A stretch of 64,000 nt of DNA. Source: Theobroma cacao. Taxonomy: Eukaryota; Streptophyta; Magnoliopsida; Malvales; Malvaceae. Location of the stretch: assembly GCF_000208745.1 (NCBI RefSeq), contig NC_030850.1:1750208-1814207 (forward strand), written 5' to 3'. The notes beneath the pieces are model-generated. The model was not told the origin of the DNA. It was given only the letters and a program-made list of their open reading frames with translations, and did not search any database. Each line of letters begins with the position of its first letter. The first letter of the stretch is position 1. A program made the position numbers and the translations under genes. Shown one piece after another: positions 60,900-64,000 of the stretch.

Positions 60900-63800
60900 A
60901 AAGATTGGACTTCATTGTCTCATGAATAACAACAATGCCATTGCTGTGTTACAATTGGCATATTAATGAGAGACGAAAGGAAGTGTCACATCTAAATTGT
61001 ATGATTGAACTAGCTCGGACCAAGTTAATGTATGGGCAAAGTTTTGCATATGCATATTTTTGTTAGTTTTCACCCTCCCCCTCTCCCCTCAATCCTAGCT
61101 TCTAGTAATTATCTAGTAAAATTATGTCAAACCATATGCTCTGGCCCCCCAAAGTGGATTGATCTAGTTGGTAAGAAAATCCCAAAATGTGCACAATATA
61201 TCCTTACGAATTAAAAGGGTGGCAAGAAGATGAAGCAAAAGATTATGAAAGTTTTCATAACTTTACAAGAGAAATAAAAGAATGATACCATGAAATCTAC
61301 ATTTTGTAATCTCATTTCCTTATGAGGTCTTTAATTTTGACATCCCCTAGACGAACCTAGGCTTAGATTAGGCTTTCCTAATTAGGTAATTAAGAGAAAA
61401 GGAGAGGGGTTATTGTGGTGGTGAGCCAAGGAAGAAACAGTTTAGTATGTGGAAAAAATTTTAAAGGGTTTGGGATCCCAAACCTGACCACCTCGAAGTC
61501 AATAAACAATGTGGTACGGTTGGCCTCTGGATTTGGACATGCAAGTCACCTTTGTTGTCCAATTAGGTGGCATTCACCTCTCTCAATGTCTACTACAGCC
61601 AAGCCATATCCATTGGCTAATTAGCCAATAGCCATGGCTTTTCACCATAGCTCATTCGTGGCTCGAGATGAGTGTAAAAAAATGGTATTTATATATATAT
61701 GCGAGCTGCGTGGAAGAACCTCGATCTTTTAATAATCTTAAACTAGGAAAGAATATTAAGGTTGTTAGAGAAATCTTTAAGGCCACTAGATATGTCGTCA
61801 TTGTTGACGTCTTGTTTACCACCTTAAGACCCCGCTCTCTCCCCCTCTTTCCTTTTGGGAAGTGATCATTTCAATGCATTTCCATTTGAAAATTGGATAA
61901 TGTTTGCTACATTTCCAGCATTTCACGAGAGTTTTCTCTAGATTTCAAGAGAAAAATATAGGGGAAAGGGGGAATTTGGATGATAATTATTTATAATTAA
62001 AAACAAAGGAACTGCTGGTGTATATATAATAGAATGTGTATATATTATGACAACTTCAATTATTCTTATTTTCACTAGCATGAGTAAATTATTATTCATT
62101 TAAATTATTAATTAATTACCTTAAGAATCAAAGTTTCTTTAATTTAAATTAAAGAATAATCTTATTCGGTTTCAGTGAAAACAAAACTTATATTTTTTAT
62201 GAAAATTGTAAAAATTATATATACAGATATGATGAAATCATCAGACAATTAACTTCAAGAAAATTTTAAAGATTAGGTGATGAAAAGAAGAAAAGCAATT
62301 CAGTGCATTGGAATTTTTTTTTCAAAAGGTATAAGTATTGATTTCTTTACTTAAGTTGATTATAAAAAACTATGAAAAATGGTAGTGGAGCAGAGTAACA
62401 CACAGAGGGACACAGCAGTCACCTTTTGCGTTTATCTGCTTATATGAATATGTAAGGAACTATCTCAGTTATGTTTGAGATCCAATCGGTAATTAATTTA
62501 TTAGAAAATTAGTTAACATAAAGGAGAAAGGAATTAACTAGAAACATTGATAATTCTATACTACATTAATTATGTCTCAGTTTTGATGTGATAACTTAAA
62601 GATATAGAAAATTACTAAGTTGATCATATATTTAAAGTAGAGTTCAACAAATTTTCCAATGAGTACAAGAATGTGCAAAACAAAATGCATAAACATTTGA
62701 AGTTTAAATGAAAAAGGGTACTGTTTTTCAATAAGTACTTGAATATATAACTTGGAAATACCGACGTGCATTATTTAAAAAAAGCCATAAATTTTCATGG
62801 AAAACTCTAGTACACAAATAATTTGTCATATACATGAGTACTAATTCATCTCAAATAAAAAAGTGACATGTAAATCTTAAAAATACATGCGAGTGCATTT
62901 ATCTTACACAGATGTGATTACATTATATATATATATAATGAAAATAAATATTTCAAAAGAACTTAATATAAAATGATTAATTTTCATATGAAATTTTCAA
63001 ATAAAAAGTTACGGAATTATAATACACATTTTTATCATAATTAAAAATTATACATTCACAACTCGAGAAAGCAAAAATTTGTATATATGGGTCATAATTG
63101 AACATTGAAAAAGTGGAGGGTTTTGTAATTTTAGGCCCTAGCATTGAAAAAGATTCTATTTTAGTGGACTTTGTTGACAAAGTCGTCCGAAGTCTGGATA
63201 GTGGAGTGTACTTACAAATTGTTAAACACTACCCCTAGTATCTTCCGTTTACCATTTGTGTTAGCTTCATTTCTATTATATTTGGTATATGTACAATTTT
63301 GGGGTTCGTCAAAAAGCCCTCAAAAAGATAATAGTAATGGTAAAATAGCTCAACAATCCTTGGTTTATGCATCGGTAGTAGTTATTAAGGTCAAGCACAT
63401 GTAGGGGGGTTTTGGAAGAATTCATCTTTCACTCAATTTTTGTATATAGAATTGCAAAGTTTTTGCTGTGTTGCAGTATAAAGAAACAAAGATAAAAGGA
63501 CGGAAGAAATGGAGTTTCTCAACCATGACCAGACAAATATTTTTTTGTTTGACGAATAATAGCTGCTTGTTTCCGTTATCTCTTTATCATCGAGGCACCT
63601 TTTTAGGGTTAAGTGAACCATGGACGAAGAACTGTTGCAAACTTTTTCCTTGATTTCTGCACACCCCAACAACAATAGTCGCTGTCCTAACCTTTGAATT
63701 TCTTTTCTTTTCTTTTCCTTTTAGTAATTTATTTTCAGACAACTTTATAAATGCAGAGATGACTTGGTTAGGAGGGATACACGTGCCCCATGGCTCCCAT

Positions 63801-64000
63801 ACTAAAATAACTTTCCGGGAATATTCGAGTGGAGACAAGAAGGACACGACCACTTTGTGTCTTCTGTCCCTGAAAAAGTTTCATACTTTTATGTCTTGAA
63901 ATGAGATATTGATATGAGCCAGATGGAATTGCCCCAAAAAAAAAATTTGAAGGGACTTGAGGGAACATAAAAAAACAAGGTCTTCTCTTTTCTTTCTTTC
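60900..64000. other. Intergenic, AT-rich, to the right window edge
   Basis: Upstream sequence of the HD-Zip I gene is followed by AT-rich DNA. No coding region, RNA gene or transposon is recognised. A 25-base stretch at 61548-61572 resembles one in HD-Zip intron 2 (see findings). Confidence 0.55.

Overview
The window is nuclear DNA from a flowering plant, most likely a rosid eudicot. It has AT-rich intergenic DNA, many short GT-AG introns, and plant-specific families (IDD zinc finger, laccase, GRAS, G-box bZIP, HD-Zip I, Raf-like kinase). I traced eleven protein-coding genes exon by exon. One, U2AF65, is cut by the left edge. One, a vicilin-like cupin, carries a frameshift. I recognised no tRNA, rRNA, CRISPR or intact transposon. 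The species cannot be named from the sequence alone.

Layout, left to right: U2AF65 splicing factor (minus, 1-3823); RNA polymerase III subunit RPC5 (minus, 5266-10187); about 8 kb with no recognisable gene; an ENHYDROUS/IDD1-type zinc finger (plus, 18085-20367); a laccase (plus, 23138-25859); a PPTC7-type PP2C (plus, 28751-31749); a vicilin-like cupin with a long Glu/Arg tail (minus, 32359-34644); an SCL15/HAM-type GRAS factor with a perfect miR171 site (plus, 40423-42099); HVA22-like k (plus, 43730-46528); a GBF1-type bZIP (minus, 47074-49813); a Raf-like kinase (minus, 52454-56502); and an HD-Zip I of the ATHB21/40/53 type (minus, 59012-60672).

The gene order is informative. As I recall the Arabidopsis map, U2AF65A, a cupin, SCL15, HVA22K, GBF1 and ATHB40 are consecutive near At4g36690-36740, while ATHB53, a kinase, a PP2C and ENY/IDD1 are consecutive near At5g66700-66730. 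This window interleaves both sets, as expected of an ancestral block that was duplicated and then reciprocally thinned in Arabidopsis.

The genes do not form an operon. Several do touch seed maturation, ABA and G-box biology: the cupin promoter has three CACGTG boxes and RY motifs, GBF1 encodes a G-box binder, and ENY and HD-Zip I factors act in related programmes. The most checkable oddities are the cupin frameshift, a tandemly duplicated splice donor in GBF1, the miR171 site in an SCL15-clade gene, an upstream ORF ending one base before the PP2C start, and an isolated GC-rich block of short palindromes at 4590-4790. I did not find a convincing previously undescribed multi-gene system.
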